Assembly: GCA_020829485.1 (NCBI GenBank)
Contig: JAIVFU010000022.1
Location: forward strand, 1-64,000
Source of the DNA: Nostoc sp. CHAB 5834
GTDB taxonomy: Bacteria > Cyanobacteriota > Cyanobacteriia > Cyanobacteriales > Nostocaceae
Direction of reading: 5' to 3'
DNA length: 64,000 nucleotides
Positions 7,865 to 16,800 of this stretch are shown one piece after another. The position numbers and the translations under genes are program-made. The notes beneath the pieces are model-generated. The model had not been told where the DNA came from and made no database searches. It saw nothing but the letters and a program-made list of their open reading frames with translations. How positions within the stretch are numbered: position 1 is the first letter of the stretch; every line of letters begins with the position of its first letter.

Positions 7865-8500
7865 ATGACAATTCTCAACGCTCGTAATTTATCTTTAGAA
7901 GAAGTTCATCGTCTGTTTGGGTTCCAAAAACAATACAGTGACTCATTTTCTAACTACTTATCTCTCGAACCTCTCACGGAACTAGAACAGCAGGAACTTC
8001 TGCAAATTAGAAATGACTTTGACAGATATCTTACAGCAGGCAAAGTTTCTGAAGGTCAGGTAAAGTTTCTTGCTGTTGCCCCTTTATTAAGATTAGCTGG
8101 TTTTTATCGCTATCCTATCGAAATTGTTTTGGAGGAGAATATTGCTGAGATTGAAGTTGAAGATGAAGATATCAGAATTAAAGGCAGATTTGATATTTTA
8201 GCTATTAGTAAAGCTAAACATACAAAACCTCAAACATATTTTTGGGTACTATTAATTGAATCTAAAAATAGTCAGGTTGATATTTCAACAGCTTTACCTC
8301 AGCTACTCACATACTCTTATAAAAATTTAGATAATCAAAAATCAGTTTGGGGATTAACGACTAATGGTAGAAGTTATCAATTTGCCTATATTGAACAAGG
8401 AAATCCCCCTATTTATTATCTGTTACCAGAATTAAACTTAATGGAAAGAGAGCGTTCAAGTCAGTTGCTACAGGCTCTCAAAGCAATTTGCCAGCTTTAA
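7865..8500 (+). CDS. PD-(D/E)XK nuclease-like protein (type I restriction R-subunit N-domain type)
   Basis: A 211-residue protein. The middle holds a likely PD-(D/E)XK nuclease core: ...EVEDEDIRIKGRFDILAIS (Asp in GRFDIL, about residue 119), then FWVLLIESKNSQVD with the E-x-K pair (about 141-143), then a QLLTYSYKNL helix and WGLTTNGRSYQFAYIE, the hallmark of HsdR-N-like stand-alone proteins in cyanobacteria. There are no helicase domains and no HsdM/HsdS neighbours, so it is not a complete restriction enzyme. The role is unknown. Confidence 0.75.
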   Translation: MTILNARNLSLEEVHRLFGFQKQYSDSFSNYLSLEPLTELEQQELLQIRNDFDRYLTAGKVSEGQVKFLAVAPLLRLAGFYRYPIEIVLEENIAEIEVEDEDIRIKGRFDILAISKAKHTKPQTYFWVLLIESKNSQVDISTALPQLLTYSYKNLDNQKSVWGLTTNGRSYQFAYIEQGNPPIYYLLPELNLMERERSSQLLQALKAICQL

Positions 8501-8584
8501 GAAAAATATATCACATGGTAAGAATTATTTAAGCGATCGCATTTGTATATAATAAACTTTAACCTCTCCCCAAAGAGCCTTACT

Positions 8585-8835
8585 CCCCAACGCTAGTAGG
8601 GTTTGTGATTACCAATATTTTTTAATCTCTCACTTCGTTGCTATCCCGCCTTGGAATAAAATTCCAAGGCTAATAGCTTAAGTCCTCTCAAGAGGACTCA
8701 ACAAAAATTTTAGTCCACTTGAGTGGACTTGAGCTATTAGCCCAGAACTTAAGTTCTGGGCGGGATATGGGTGAAGCGCAATACTTTGACTGTTACAAAA
8801 AATCTGGGTCATGACAAGCCCTACTAGGGTTGGGG
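8585..8835. mobile_element. MITE-like element with terminal inverted repeats and a cloverleaf-like core
   Basis: Ends 8585-8606 and 8814-8835 are 22-bp inverted repeats matching at 20 positions (CCCCAACGCTAGTAGGG... type). Inside, 8642-8650 pairs perfectly with 8759-8767 (TATCCCGCC / GGCGGGATA). Within that stem are an arm TTGGAAT-aaa-ATTCCAA, a second-level stem GGCTAATAGCT / AGCTATTAGCC enclosing two hairpins (AGTCCTCT-ca-AGAGGACT and AGTCCACT-tg-AGTGGACT), and an arm CCAGAACTT-AAGTTCTGG. No coding capacity is seen. A target-site duplication could not be fixed. Confidence 0.7.
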
Positions 8836-8882
8836 CTGTTCTTGTTAAGTCTATATTAAACTCAACTGCAAACCGCGTTAAC

Positions 8883-9113
8883 GAGTATCAAAGACTCATT
8901 CACGAGTATTAAAGACTCGTCCACGAGTATCAAAGACTCGTTAACCGAGTTCAAAGACTCGTCCGCGAGTATCAAAGACTCGTCCGCGAGTATCAAAGAC
9001 TCGTCCGCGAGTATCAAAGACTCGTTCACGAGTATCAAAGACTCATCCACGAGTATCAAAGACTCATCCACGAGTATCAAAGACTCGTCCGCGAGTATTA
9101 AAGACTCATTCAC
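8883..9113. repeat. 21-bp tandem repeat array, 11 units
   Basis: Eleven copies of a 21-bp unit (GAGTATCAAAGACTCGTCCA plus C; variants in CGTCC/CATTC). Each unit carries the 5-bp dyad CGAGT...ACTCG around a 7-nt spacer. The minus strand stays open as a heptapeptide ORF (ESLILVD repeats) from a GTG, which I treat as a by-product of the period. The array ends about 75 bp upstream of the TPR-protease gene. Confidence 0.85.
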
Positions 9114-9188
9114 AACTATATATCAAAGATTCATCAGGTTTTTGGCGAGTTTTCCGTGAGTCCTGATACAATCTGAGAACGTATTAGC

Positions 9189-11753
9189 ATGATTATGCAC
9201 AAGCGTATATTTACTACTTTATTATTAATTCTCTCTCTGGTTACAACACCCCAACTTGTAGTTGCTCAAAACAATATAGAACAGCTATTTCAACAAGGCG
9301 ACGCTGCCGAAACAGTGGGTAACAACTCCCAAGCGGAGACGATTTGGCGTAAAGTTTTGCAACTTGAACCCAATAATGGCAAAGCTTATAACAATTTAGG
9401 GAATGCTTTGCGGCGACAGGAGAAATTAAAGGAAGCATTAGCAGCGCACCAGAAAGCATTACAACTTAACCCTAATGATGCTGAGGCTTACGTTGGTATA
9501 GGGAACGCGCTAAATGCTCAAGGGAAATCAGAGGAGGCATTAGCATCTCACAAAAAAGCCTTGCAACTTAACCCTAAGTTGGCTATTGCTTACAGTGGTC
9601 TGGGCAATGTGCTGAGGGAGCAGAAGAAATTAGATGCAGCAGTTGCCGCTTACCAAAAAGCAATTCAACTCAACCCCAACTATGTTTATGCTTACTACAA
9701 TCTCGGCATTGCCCTGTATGATCAGAAGAAATTAGATGCAGCAGTTGCCGCCTTCCAAAAAGCAATTCAACTCAACCCCAACTATGTTTATGCTTACAAC
9801 AATCTTGGCATTGCCTTGAGGAAGCAGAAGAAATTAGATGCAGCAGTCGCCGCCTTGCAAAAAGCAATTCAACTCAACCCTAACTATGCTGATGCTTACA
9901 ACAATCTCGGCAATGCCCTGAGTGACCAGAAGAAATTAGATGCAGCAGTCGCCGCCTTGCAAAAAGCAATTCAACTCAACCCCAACTATGCTTATGCTTA
10001 CAACAATCTCGGCAATGCCCTGAGTGACCAGAAGAAATTAGATGCAGCAGTCGCCGCCTACCAAAAAGCAATTCAACTCAACCCTAACTTTGCTGAGGCT
10101 TACAGCAATCTCGGCATTGCCCTGTATGATCAGAAGAAATTAGATGCAGCAGTTGCCGCCTACCAAAAAGCAATTCAACTCAACCCTAACTATGCTGAGG
10201 CTTACAGCAATCTCGGTAATGCCCTGACTGAGCAGAAGAAATTAGATGCAGCAGTTGCCGCCTTCCAAAAAGCAATTCAACTCAACCCCAACTTTGCTAC
10301 TGCTTACTACAATCTCGGTAATGCCCTGAGTGAGCAGAAGAAATTAGATGCAGCAGTCGCCGCCTATCAAAAAGCAATTCAACTCGACCCCAACGATGCT
10401 GGTGCTTACAGCAATCTCGGCAATGCCCTGAGTGAGCAGAAGAAATTAGATGCAGCAGTCGCCGCCTATCAAAAAGCAATTCAACTCAACCCCAACGATG
10501 CTGGTGCTTACAGCAATCTCGGCAATGCCCTCAGAGAGCAGAAGAAATTAGATGCAGCAGTTGCCGCCTATCAAAAAGCAATTCAACTCAACCCTAACTT
10601 AACTGAAGCTTACAGCAATCTCGGCGTTGCCCTCAGAGAGCAGAAGAAATTAGATGCAGCAGTTGCCGCTTTGCAAAAAGCGATTCAACTCAACCCTAAC
10701 TTTGCTTATGCTTACACCAATCTCGGCGTTGCCCTCAGAGAGCAGAAGAAATTAGATGCAGCAGTTGCCGCCTTGCAAAAAGCGATTCAACTCAACCCTA
10801 ACTTTGCTTATGCTTACACCAATCTCGGCGTTGCCCTGAGTGACCAGAAGAAATTAGATGCAGCAGCTGCGGCTTATGAAAAAGCCCTAACATTGCCAGA
10901 AGATAATTCTGGAAGTTCAACCACCGCTCATACTGCTGCTCACAATGGCTTGGGTTTAATATTCCAACAGCAAGGAAAACTAAAAGAAGCCATTAAACAT
11001 TTTGACGAGTCAGAAAAAATTGACCCTAATTATGTCTATGCCAAGAACAATAATATAGAAACAAGGCAGTTATGGACAGAACAACAGAATAAACTAGCAA
11101 GCGTAGAAGACGATCGCCAATGGTTGCCTAAAAATGATCCAACTGTACCCATTAAACGTTCTGTAGTACGCATCACTGCCGAGTTTTCTAGCCGTGAACG
11201 CCAGGGAACAGAGATTGGTACTGGCGTAGTAATTCAGCGAGAAGACAACCGGACATTAATCCTCACTAATCGTCATGTCATTTTTGATGGCTATGAACAG
11301 GGTAAAGATATTCAGGTAGAATTTTTCAGTTCACCGCCGTCAAATCGAGTGCGAATGCGGCGAGATGGCAAGCTGTTCAAAATGACTTCTACAGACGAAC
11401 AACTCGATTTAGCTGTTTTGGAAGTTATTGGTAAACTGCCAGAAGATATCCAACCTTTACCCATCTCATCAAGTGCGATCGCCCCAAAAATGCCCATTCA
11501 GATTATCGGTCATTTTGCTCAAAGAGGTGAAGATAAATCTTGGTCTATGCAATCAGGACAAATCAGCTATCAAAACCAGCGATTAGAAATGTTTCAAGCT
11601 GCACTCAAACCTGGTTATTCTGGCAGTCCTGTAATTGATTCGCAAAATCAAATTTTAGGTATCGTCTTTGCTCAAAAAAAAGGTGAAGGCCGAGATTTGG
11701 CTTATCCCATGTCTGAGATTCAAAAACAACTGTCTACTTGGAAAATTAAATAG
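9189..11753 (+). CDS. Secreted TPR-repeat protein with C-terminal trypsin-like protease domain
   Basis: An 854-residue fusion. Residues 1-26 are a signal peptide ([23 protein letters not shown]). Residues about 30-600 hold some 16 TPR motifs of 34 residues; the central 13 are nearly identical copies ending [19 protein letters not shown], also at DNA level (102-bp units), indicating recent expansion. Residues about 650-850 form a trypsin/HtrA-like domain with a complete triad: His696 in LTNRHVIF, Asp740 in LDLAVLEV and Ser813 in GYSGSPVID. The protein should act in the periplasm or outside, the TPRs presenting substrates or partners to the protease. The two following genes, encoding a secreted and a membrane protein in the same direction, may be partners. 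Confidence 0.9.
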   Translation: MIMHKRIFTTLLLILSLVTTPQLVVAQNNIEQLFQQGDAAETVGNNSQAETIWRKVLQLEPNNGKAYNNLGNALRRQEKLKEALAAHQKALQLNPNDAEAYVGIGNALNAQGKSEEALASHKKALQLNPKLAIAYSGLGNVLREQKKLDAAVAAYQKAIQLNPNYVYAYYNLGIALYDQKKLDAAVAAFQKAIQLNPNYVYAYNNLGIALRKQKKLDAAVAALQKAIQLNPNYADAYNNLGNALSDQKKLDAAVAALQKAIQLNPNYAYAYNNLGNALSDQKKLDAAVAAYQKAIQLNPNFAEAYSNLGIALYDQKKLDAAVAAYQKAIQLNPNYAEAYSNLGNALTEQKKLDAAVAAFQKAIQLNPNFATAYYNLGNALSEQKKLDAAVAAYQKAIQLDPNDAGAYSNLGNALSEQKKLDAAVAAYQKAIQLNPNDAGAYSNLGNALREQKKLDAAVAAYQKAIQLNPNLTEAYSNLGVALREQKKLDAAVAALQKAIQLNPNFAYAYTNLGVALREQKKLDAAVAALQKAIQLNPNFAYAYTNLGVALSDQKKLDAAAAAYEKALTLPEDNSGSSTTAHTAAHNGLGLIFQQQGKLKEAIKHFDESEKIDPNYVYAKNNNIETRQLWTEQQNKLASVEDDRQWLPKNDPTVPIKRSVVRITAEFSSRERQGTEIGTGVVIQREDNRTLILTNRHVIFDGYEQGKDIQVEFFSSPPSNRVRMRRDGKLFKMTSTDEQLDLAVLEVIGKLPEDIQPLPISSSAIAPKMPIQIIGHFAQRGEDKSWSMQSGQISYQNQRLEMFQAALKPGYSGSPVIDSQNQILGIVFAQKKGEGRDLAYPMSEIQKQLSTWKIK

Positions 11754-11776
11754 ACGCGATGAATCGCGTCTCTACA
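11752..11776. repeat. Palindromic dispersed repeat
   Basis: AGACGCGATGAATCGCGTCT followed by CTAC forms a near-perfect hairpin directly after the protease stop codon. Related palindromes (GAGACGCGATTAATCGCGTC type) lie at 13804, 29424 and 50064, each just after or between genes, so they may double as transcription ends. Confidence 0.7.
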
Positions 11777-11818
11777 AGTGATGAATCACTTTTCTGTTTC
11801 TTTAACTTTGAATAAATT

Positions 11819-12547
11819 ATGAATTATAAAATTATTCTTGCCAGCCTATTAATCCTCAGCATCAGCCATCTTCCTGCTGCTGCTTCTTGCCCACAAGGGA
11901 ACCCCAAATCTACCGATTATATCCGCCGCAAACCACCCAACCGTTGCGAAGGCATCAAAGAAGAAGAATTAAGCGGCAATAGCTTGAACCTGATTTCTAT
12001 TGCTACCCGAAACTTAACCAGTTTTGGCAAAACCCTCACAGTGCAAATTCCCCGCATCAATGGAGGTAAAAATCCTGAAGTAAGAGTGAAATCTTTGGGA
12101 GATAATTATCACTATCAAATGGATGACTTGTTATTGTCTAATAATGATTCGGGTTTCAGCTTTAGCTGGGATACTTACGTTCTCAGGCAAGCAAAAATCC
12201 CAGCTAACAGCCTTCGCGCTGTGGCATCCTATAACCTTGGTTCCCAACCTGTATTTGTTCCAGTTATTGTAGGGCAAACTTCTGGTAAGTATGAATTTGT
12301 CTTTTATTCCCAAGACAGAGTGAGATTTACCACCTTTGAAATCCTCCCCCAAGGTGAAAAATCAATCTATAGCGATTCCCGCAAGAATCCGAAAAAGGGT
12401 GAAACTATTTTTACCTGGGATGGTCGTAATGCGCCATCTGGGCGCTATGAACTGCGCTACGTTGCTTTTATTGACCGAATAGGTGAAGCTAGCGATCGCA
12501 TCGAAAGGCGAATTGTATTTGAACATAACCCAAATTGGTTGAAATAA
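11819..12547 (+). CDS. Secreted protein of unknown function
   Basis: A 242-residue protein with a signal peptide (MNYKIILASLLILSISHLPA, cleavage near AAAS). The mature part is beta-rich with motifs TVQIPRINGGKNPEVRVKSL, FSFSWDTYVLRQA and FTWDGRNAPSGRYELRYVAF. The last resembles the end of a Big/FlgD-like beta-sandwich strand pair (T-W-D-G...G-x-Y), though I would not name the family. It lies 65 bp after the TPR-protease and 3 bp before the next gene, so it is very likely co-transcribed with them. Confidence 0.75.
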   Translation: MNYKIILASLLILSISHLPAAASCPQGNPKSTDYIRRKPPNRCEGIKEEELSGNSLNLISIATRNLTSFGKTLTVQIPRINGGKNPEVRVKSLGDNYHYQMDDLLLSNNDSGFSFSWDTYVLRQAKIPANSLRAVASYNLGSQPVFVPVIVGQTSGKYEFVFYSQDRVRFTTFEILPQGEKSIYSDSRKNPKKGETIFTWDGRNAPSGRYELRYVAFIDRIGEASDRIERRIVFEHNPNWLK

Positions 12548-12550
12548 ATC

Positions 12551-13804
12551 ATGGCATCTCGGCAAAAAGCCAAACAAAAGTTTCCCGACTTCATCAAGAT
12601 TCGCCAATGGTTGAATTTTCTGAAAACATATCTAGTTGCTTTGTTTGTAGTCAGTGCTTCAGCGCTAAAGCGCTTACTACGAACTATTTCAAATCATCAA
12701 AATACCTTTTTAGTGTTGCTGTTACTTTTATTTTTGACTCTCGTCACCTTTGCCGCTATTGTACCGGGTACACATACATTTGAAGGTAATATCATTTCTA
12801 AGGAAATGACTTTTACCTATAACGGAGAAGTATCTAAACTCTTTATTCAAGATATTCGCGGTATTAAAGAACTAGAAAATGAAGGCAGACAAACCCTAAC
12901 TTTTACAGGCAATTTTCAAAGTGAAACTTGGTCAGAAATTAATCAGTTAGACTCGTTAAAAATACAGCTTAAAGACAGCGAGAGTAGATGGATTATTGCT
13001 CCGGCTAATCTCCAAGCAACAAGTGATATTAACTTAGACGAACTCCGAGTACAACCAAATACAAAAGTAGCTGGACTAAGTTATGATTTTTATCGCAATC
13101 AGCTTGCTTTTTCTCTGCAATCTGACTCTAAATCCGACTTAAAAAATAACCAAAATACAACATTAGACTTATATTTAGGTGAACAACCAATAAAAGTTAT
13201 AGTAGAAGGTTATGAATTACTAGATTTAAAATTACCAAATCAACCCGATAAGCAAACACCGCTAGAATTTATAGTAAATCCAAATAATAAAAAATTTAAT
13301 TTAGAAATAGCACCAAATACCAATATTTATATTACCCTAGCAAAACCTCCCAAATATGAATCAGAACAATGGTTTAGAGAAAAAATAGAAACCAAAGATG
13401 TGAAATTTCTAGATTTAGATAGAAATGGTAAAGATGCCAGAGACGATTTAAAATTTTCTACTATTGTGGAAGGTAAAATCCGCATGGTAGGGCAGGAACA
13501 GGACATTAAACCAAATCAGTTTCTTATGGGAGAAAATCCTGATACTCCTCTAAATATTGAACTGATACGCCATCTACAAATTGTGCCTAAAAAGGGTATA
13601 GAAGCCCGCTTTTCTGGGAAAACTAAAGAGATTCAAATTGGTTTAGATCAAGATTTTCCAGTTTCTCAAATACAGGGTAGCTGGTTAGATGGCGTTTTAC
13701 CTCGTGATGCAATTATTGCGCTGTTCTCTTTTGGTGCTGCTACAGTTGCAAATCTTCTATCTTGGTTATTTAGTAACGCTTCTAAATCTGCGTCAAAATC
13801 ATAG
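12551..13804 (+). CDS. Membrane-anchored protein of unknown function
   Basis: A 417-residue protein. A basic N-terminus is followed by one strong membrane segment (about 50-75, TFLVLLLLLFLTLVTFAAIV), a large beta-rich exoplasmic domain (about 80-385), and a second hydrophobic segment near the C-terminus (about 388-410, AIIALFSFGAATVANLLSWLF). Both ends should thus be in the membrane with the domain in the periplasm. It starts 3 bp after the secreted protein, forming a tight cluster with it and the TPR-protease. No family was recognised. Confidence 0.75.
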   Translation: MASRQKAKQKFPDFIKIRQWLNFLKTYLVALFVVSASALKRLLRTISNHQNTFLVLLLLLFLTLVTFAAIVPGTHTFEGNIISKEMTFTYNGEVSKLFIQDIRGIKELENEGRQTLTFTGNFQSETWSEINQLDSLKIQLKDSESRWIIAPANLQATSDINLDELRVQPNTKVAGLSYDFYRNQLAFSLQSDSKSDLKNNQNTTLDLYLGEQPIKVIVEGYELLDLKLPNQPDKQTPLEFIVNPNNKKFNLEIAPNTNIYITLAKPPKYESEQWFREKIETKDVKFLDLDRNGKDARDDLKFSTIVEGKIRMVGQEQDIKPNQFLMGENPDTPLNIELIRHLQIVPKKGIEARFSGKTKEIQIGLDQDFPVSQIQGSWLDGVLPRDAIIALFSFGAATVANLLSWLFSNASKSASKS

Positions 13805-13830
13805 GAGACGCGATTAATCGCGTACAGGAA

Positions 13831-14853
13831 TTACGAATTAGCCCGATCGCAATACACTTTACCAAAGCTATGATCAGCATGAATCTCAATCACTAAATCA
13901 ACCACTGTCGCATCTTTTACCAACGGCTTGATGAATAATTCCGGGTGAAGCGATCGCCAAAAATAATTGACAAATTGCTCTATCTCTGCATTGCTCATCC
14001 CCGATTTACCCGCAGCAATCATCTGCTGTTCCGCCTGTTTGCGCCACTCCAAAGAACAGCGATAATCAGTTGGATAGAGCAAAATTAAGCTGTCTAATCG
14101 CTCCCACAGTGGTAAATAATCATGGAGGCGACAATTCATATCACGGGCAAATGCTCTATCCTCATCTGTGACAATTGGCGGCGGTGCAGTATCAAATATA
14201 TCTGCGTTAATTGGTTGTACACCCACAAACCAACCTTCAAATAGTACAATATCTACACCTGTGACAATTTCTGGAGTAGTGCGATCGCCAGCACCTCCAA
14301 AAGCAGATTTATCAAAGCGGGGAAGCATCACAGGATTTTGCAACTCGCGAATCTGATCTAGTACATTTAAGCCTAAATCTACATCGTGGGTTCCTGGTGG
14401 GCCGCGCCAAATCAAGCGGGGATCTTGCTGTGTTAAAACCAAGCGATCGCTGTAAGTTTTATATAAGTCATCCAAAGATAAACTCACAGTCCGATATCCC
14501 AACTGATCGAGAATCAAGCTGAGAACTTTAGACATGGTGGTTTTACCAGTGCCTTGTCCTCCCAATATTCCTTGAATCAGGGGGCGTTTTAACTGTTGGC
14601 GCTGCGATGCTAGCTTGATTCCCAAAGGCAGCCACAAGTCCCACAATACTTGTAACATTTCCTTGGGTTCGATTTGAAGAGTAGTTTGGCACAATTGGCT
14701 AAAAGCTGGGAAGACAGATTTTAGTAAATGCGATCGCCTTTCTATCACTTCATCGACATTTTCCGGCGTGATCCCAAAAGCTTTAGCCCTCAACCCATCT
14801 GCTAACGCCGCTTCTCTTGCTTCCTGCTTCCCTATCTCCCTCATCTCCCTCAT
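13831..14853 (-). CDS. glyK: D-glycerate 3-kinase
   Basis: A plant/cyanobacterial-type glycerate kinase (about 340 residues), which phosphorylates glycerate to 3-phosphoglycerate at the end of photorespiration. The P-loop is GILGGQGTGKTTMS. It is followed by SLSLDDLYKTYSDR, RGPPGTHDVDLG, LPRFDKSAFGGAGDR and VLFEGWFVGVQP, all characteristic of the P-loop GLYK family. The frame extends up to 14907, but the codons 14800-14853 (MREMREIGKQEAR) are made of the CTCCCTCAT short-repeat sequence and the extension overlaps ycf20. I therefore chose the Met at 14853, 4 bp after the ycf20 stop. The real start may be later still. It is probably co-transcribed with ycf20. Confidence 0.88.
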   Translation of the reverse strand: MREMREIGKQEAREAALADGLRAKAFGITPENVDEVIERRSHLLKSVFPAFSQLCQTTLQIEPKEMLQVLWDLWLPLGIKLASQRQQLKRPLIQGILGGQGTGKTTMSKVLSLILDQLGYRTVSLSLDDLYKTYSDRLVLTQQDPRLIWRGPPGTHDVDLGLNVLDQIRELQNPVMLPRFDKSAFGGAGDRTTPEIVTGVDIVLFEGWFVGVQPINADIFDTAPPPIVTDEDRAFARDMNCRLHDYLPLWERLDSLILLYPTDYRCSLEWRKQAEQQMIAAGKSGMSNAEIEQFVNYFWRSLHPELFIKPLVKDATVVDLVIEIHADHSFGKVYCDRANS

Positions 14854-14857
14854 CCCC

Positions 14858-15190
14858 CTACGATCCCAGCTTAAAGGCTTCGAGAAACAGGCTGTAGATG
14901 AAACCAACCTTCAGGAGATTTAGTGAGTCTATCAAGAGCGATCGCCTTTCCAAAAACCTGGGACTATAAAATATCCTACTGGTAACTTCCGTCAACAGTA
15001 CTAAAAAAGCAGCTACCACAATATCTAACACACCCTCTTGACCGGCTGTAGTGGAAACTGCGTTTCCCAGAAAAAAACCGAAAAAAAAACTAATGAGCAG
15101 CAACGATAGTCGCCGCCAAGGATTTAAAAACCATTGCCCCAAGCGTGTAGCAATGGCATCGAATAAGTTATTGAGACGAGTGTTTTGCAT
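14858..15190 (-). CDS. ycf20: Ycf20-like protein (DUF565)
   Basis: A 110-residue membrane protein with the Ycf20/DUF565 signature: LGQWFLNPWRRLSLLLISFF followed by a glycine-containing FGFFLGNAVSTTAGQ segment and a second hydrophobic stretch (LDIVVAAFLVLLTEV). The family is conserved in cyanobacteria and plastids; in algae and plants it has been linked to photoprotection. It is the first gene of a likely two-gene unit with glyK. Confidence 0.85.
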   Translation of the reverse strand: MQNTRLNNLFDAIATRLGQWFLNPWRRLSLLLISFFFGFFLGNAVSTTAGQEGVLDIVVAAFLVLLTEVTSRIFYSPRFLERRSLLIDSLNLLKVGFIYSLFLEAFKLGS

Positions 15191-15235
15191 TACAAGGGCT
15201 TCTGCGGAAAAGTCAAGATATCTTGAAATATCTTT

Positions 15236-15379
15236 TAAGTAAGTCGGTGTGAATAATTTAAACTATGTGTTTTGTAATGTAAAATTATTGTAATCTATTT
15301 CGTAGTAAGGACTTCAGTCCTTCTTTTAGGACTAAAGTCCTTACTACAAACATGCAAATTATTTCCGCCGTCCTACTTA
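15236..15379. mobile_element. MITE-like dispersed element, copy A
   Basis: A 144-bp element whose ends (15236-15259 and 15356-15379) are 24-bp inverted repeats with 19 matches (TAAGTAAGTCGGTGTGAATA type). The middle is a palindrome built from GTAGTAAGGACTTCAGTCCT and its complement around TTCTTTTAGG. Further copies lie at 33643-33784 (opposite orientation) and 55556-55682 (right end replaced by another element). No coding capacity. TA at both ends would fit an IS630/Tc1-type mobiliser. Confidence 0.75.
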
Positions 15380-15727
15380 TATTAAGGAGGATATTGGTTT
15401 TAGCATCAGCTTGTTTGTTAAAATTGTACATACTTACTGGGATTCCAGTATTTATTCCAATTTTGCCAATTTTATCATTTTCAGGGAAGTACACTTTCTT
15501 AGAGGATGTTTGGATATAAATATTTAGTTTTATCCCCCCAAGTTTATCAAACATCAAGGAAATAATTTTCTCCAAATATTTTCTAATTAAAATGATATTT
15601 ATAATACATTGGTATCCCTTATTTTAGGAAAGTCTATATTAGGCTACTTTCTATGATTGCTTTTTGTGATAATGGGCTACTATTTGGTCAAGCCTAGACA
15701 AAATATTTATTTCTAATAACTATCAAT

Positions 15728-16363
15728 ATGAAATCCTCAGTATATCGTAACGTCGGTATTACAGCTTCTTGCTTGGGACTGCTTATTGCTCTGGTGGGAT
15801 ACTTTGGAGTGAGTGTATCCTTTGAGTCCACAAACCCAGACACATCTTCACAACTGCCAACTGAAACTACCCAGTGGGAGACGGCTTCCTCTACACCCGT
15901 TTCACCTGAAAAAGGTATTTCCGCTAGTCCTTCTACTCCAGTAAATACCCCAACCAATGAAGTAGAACATAGTATTAGAGAGAATACTTATCCTGTCTTG
16001 GCAGAGCGTGATAAATCAGCTAGCATTGCCAAGAATCAAGGAACTTTGCGAATGAGTAATCAAACAAATCAGCCTGTACGGTTGGCTCTACTGGCGCGAC
16101 AGCCGGTAGCAAAAAGCTCTGGTACTAAACAGGCTAACTATGATGTACCGGCACATTGGGATTTTGCTCCCCAAGAAGGTAGTGAGAAGGGATTGATTTT
16201 ATCCCTACCTCAGAATAATTTAAAGCTAGAGAAGGGAGATATTTTAGTTGCTTTCGCACAAGATGGTTCCCGTCGTTACTGGGGCCCCTATGTTGTCGGC
16301 GAAACTCAATTACCTAAATGGAATTCCCAAAACAGAGAATGGCAACTAGTGCTGAGTCCATAG
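15728..16363 (+). CDS. Membrane-anchored protein of unknown function
   Basis: A 211-residue protein with one N-terminal membrane segment (about 8-28, VGITASCLGLLIALVGYFGV), a long Ser/Thr/Pro-rich linker (about 35-85), and a compact C-terminal domain (about 100-211) reading GTLRMSNQTNQPVRLALLAR ... YDVPAHWDFAPQEGSEKGL ... RYWGPYVVGETQLPKW. The architecture suggests a periplasmic domain on a flexible stalk. It stands alone, transcribed from an AT-rich upstream region. The family is not recognised, though the style is typical of conserved cyanobacterial envelope proteins. Confidence 0.7.
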   Translation: MKSSVYRNVGITASCLGLLIALVGYFGVSVSFESTNPDTSSQLPTETTQWETASSTPVSPEKGISASPSTPVNTPTNEVEHSIRENTYPVLAERDKSASIAKNQGTLRMSNQTNQPVRLALLARQPVAKSSGTKQANYDVPAHWDFAPQEGSEKGLILSLPQNNLKLEKGDILVAFAQDGSRRYWGPYVVGETQLPKWNSQNREWQLVLSP

Positions 16364-16800
16364 TCGATATTTAGTAGTACTAGTAGTCTGTCAAGAAATA
16401 ATTGACGGATAGATTAAGAGTAGAGACGGCGATTTATCGCGTCTCCCTAACCGTCAAATTCATTTTGCTAGGTTTGTAGTGAGCGATTTATCGCTCAAAT
16501 GAAGGACTAAAGTCCTTACTACGAACTTTTATAACCCTTCAGAATTAATGAGACAGATACTAGTACGCGACGGCGGAAATAGAGCAACCATTTAGAATCC
16601 CTAAAAAGCTTATTCCATAATACTTTTGAATGCGTGACTTCCGCCTTGCGGTACTAGCGTGTTGGAGAAGTTTTTCTAGCAACTTGGAACAACTGGCGTT
16701 ACTGAACGGGAAAAAGTGTAATATTGTTGAATTTAAAACTCCGAAGAACAAAAGATAGATAATCAACGACTATTGAGTAGTGATTGTTGACTATTGACTA
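16364..16800. other. Intergenic region built from dispersed palindromes
   Basis: No gene seen in about 435 bp. It contains GAGACGGCGATTTATCGCGT-type palindromic sequence, a GAAGGACTAAAGTCCTTACT fragment of the MITE A core, and a CGACGGCGGAAAT ... TTCCGCCTTGCGG pair, i.e. pieces of several repeat families. Confidence 0.55.

Noticed and set aside
8862..9113. Minus-strand ORF of ESLILVD repeats, and the idea of a CRISPR array
   Set aside because: Units are contiguous without unique spacers, so not CRISPR; the ORF is a by-product of the period.
15285..15575. 96-codon minus-strand ORF
   Set aside because: Half of it lies inside a MITE-like element and its palindrome; no family resemblance.
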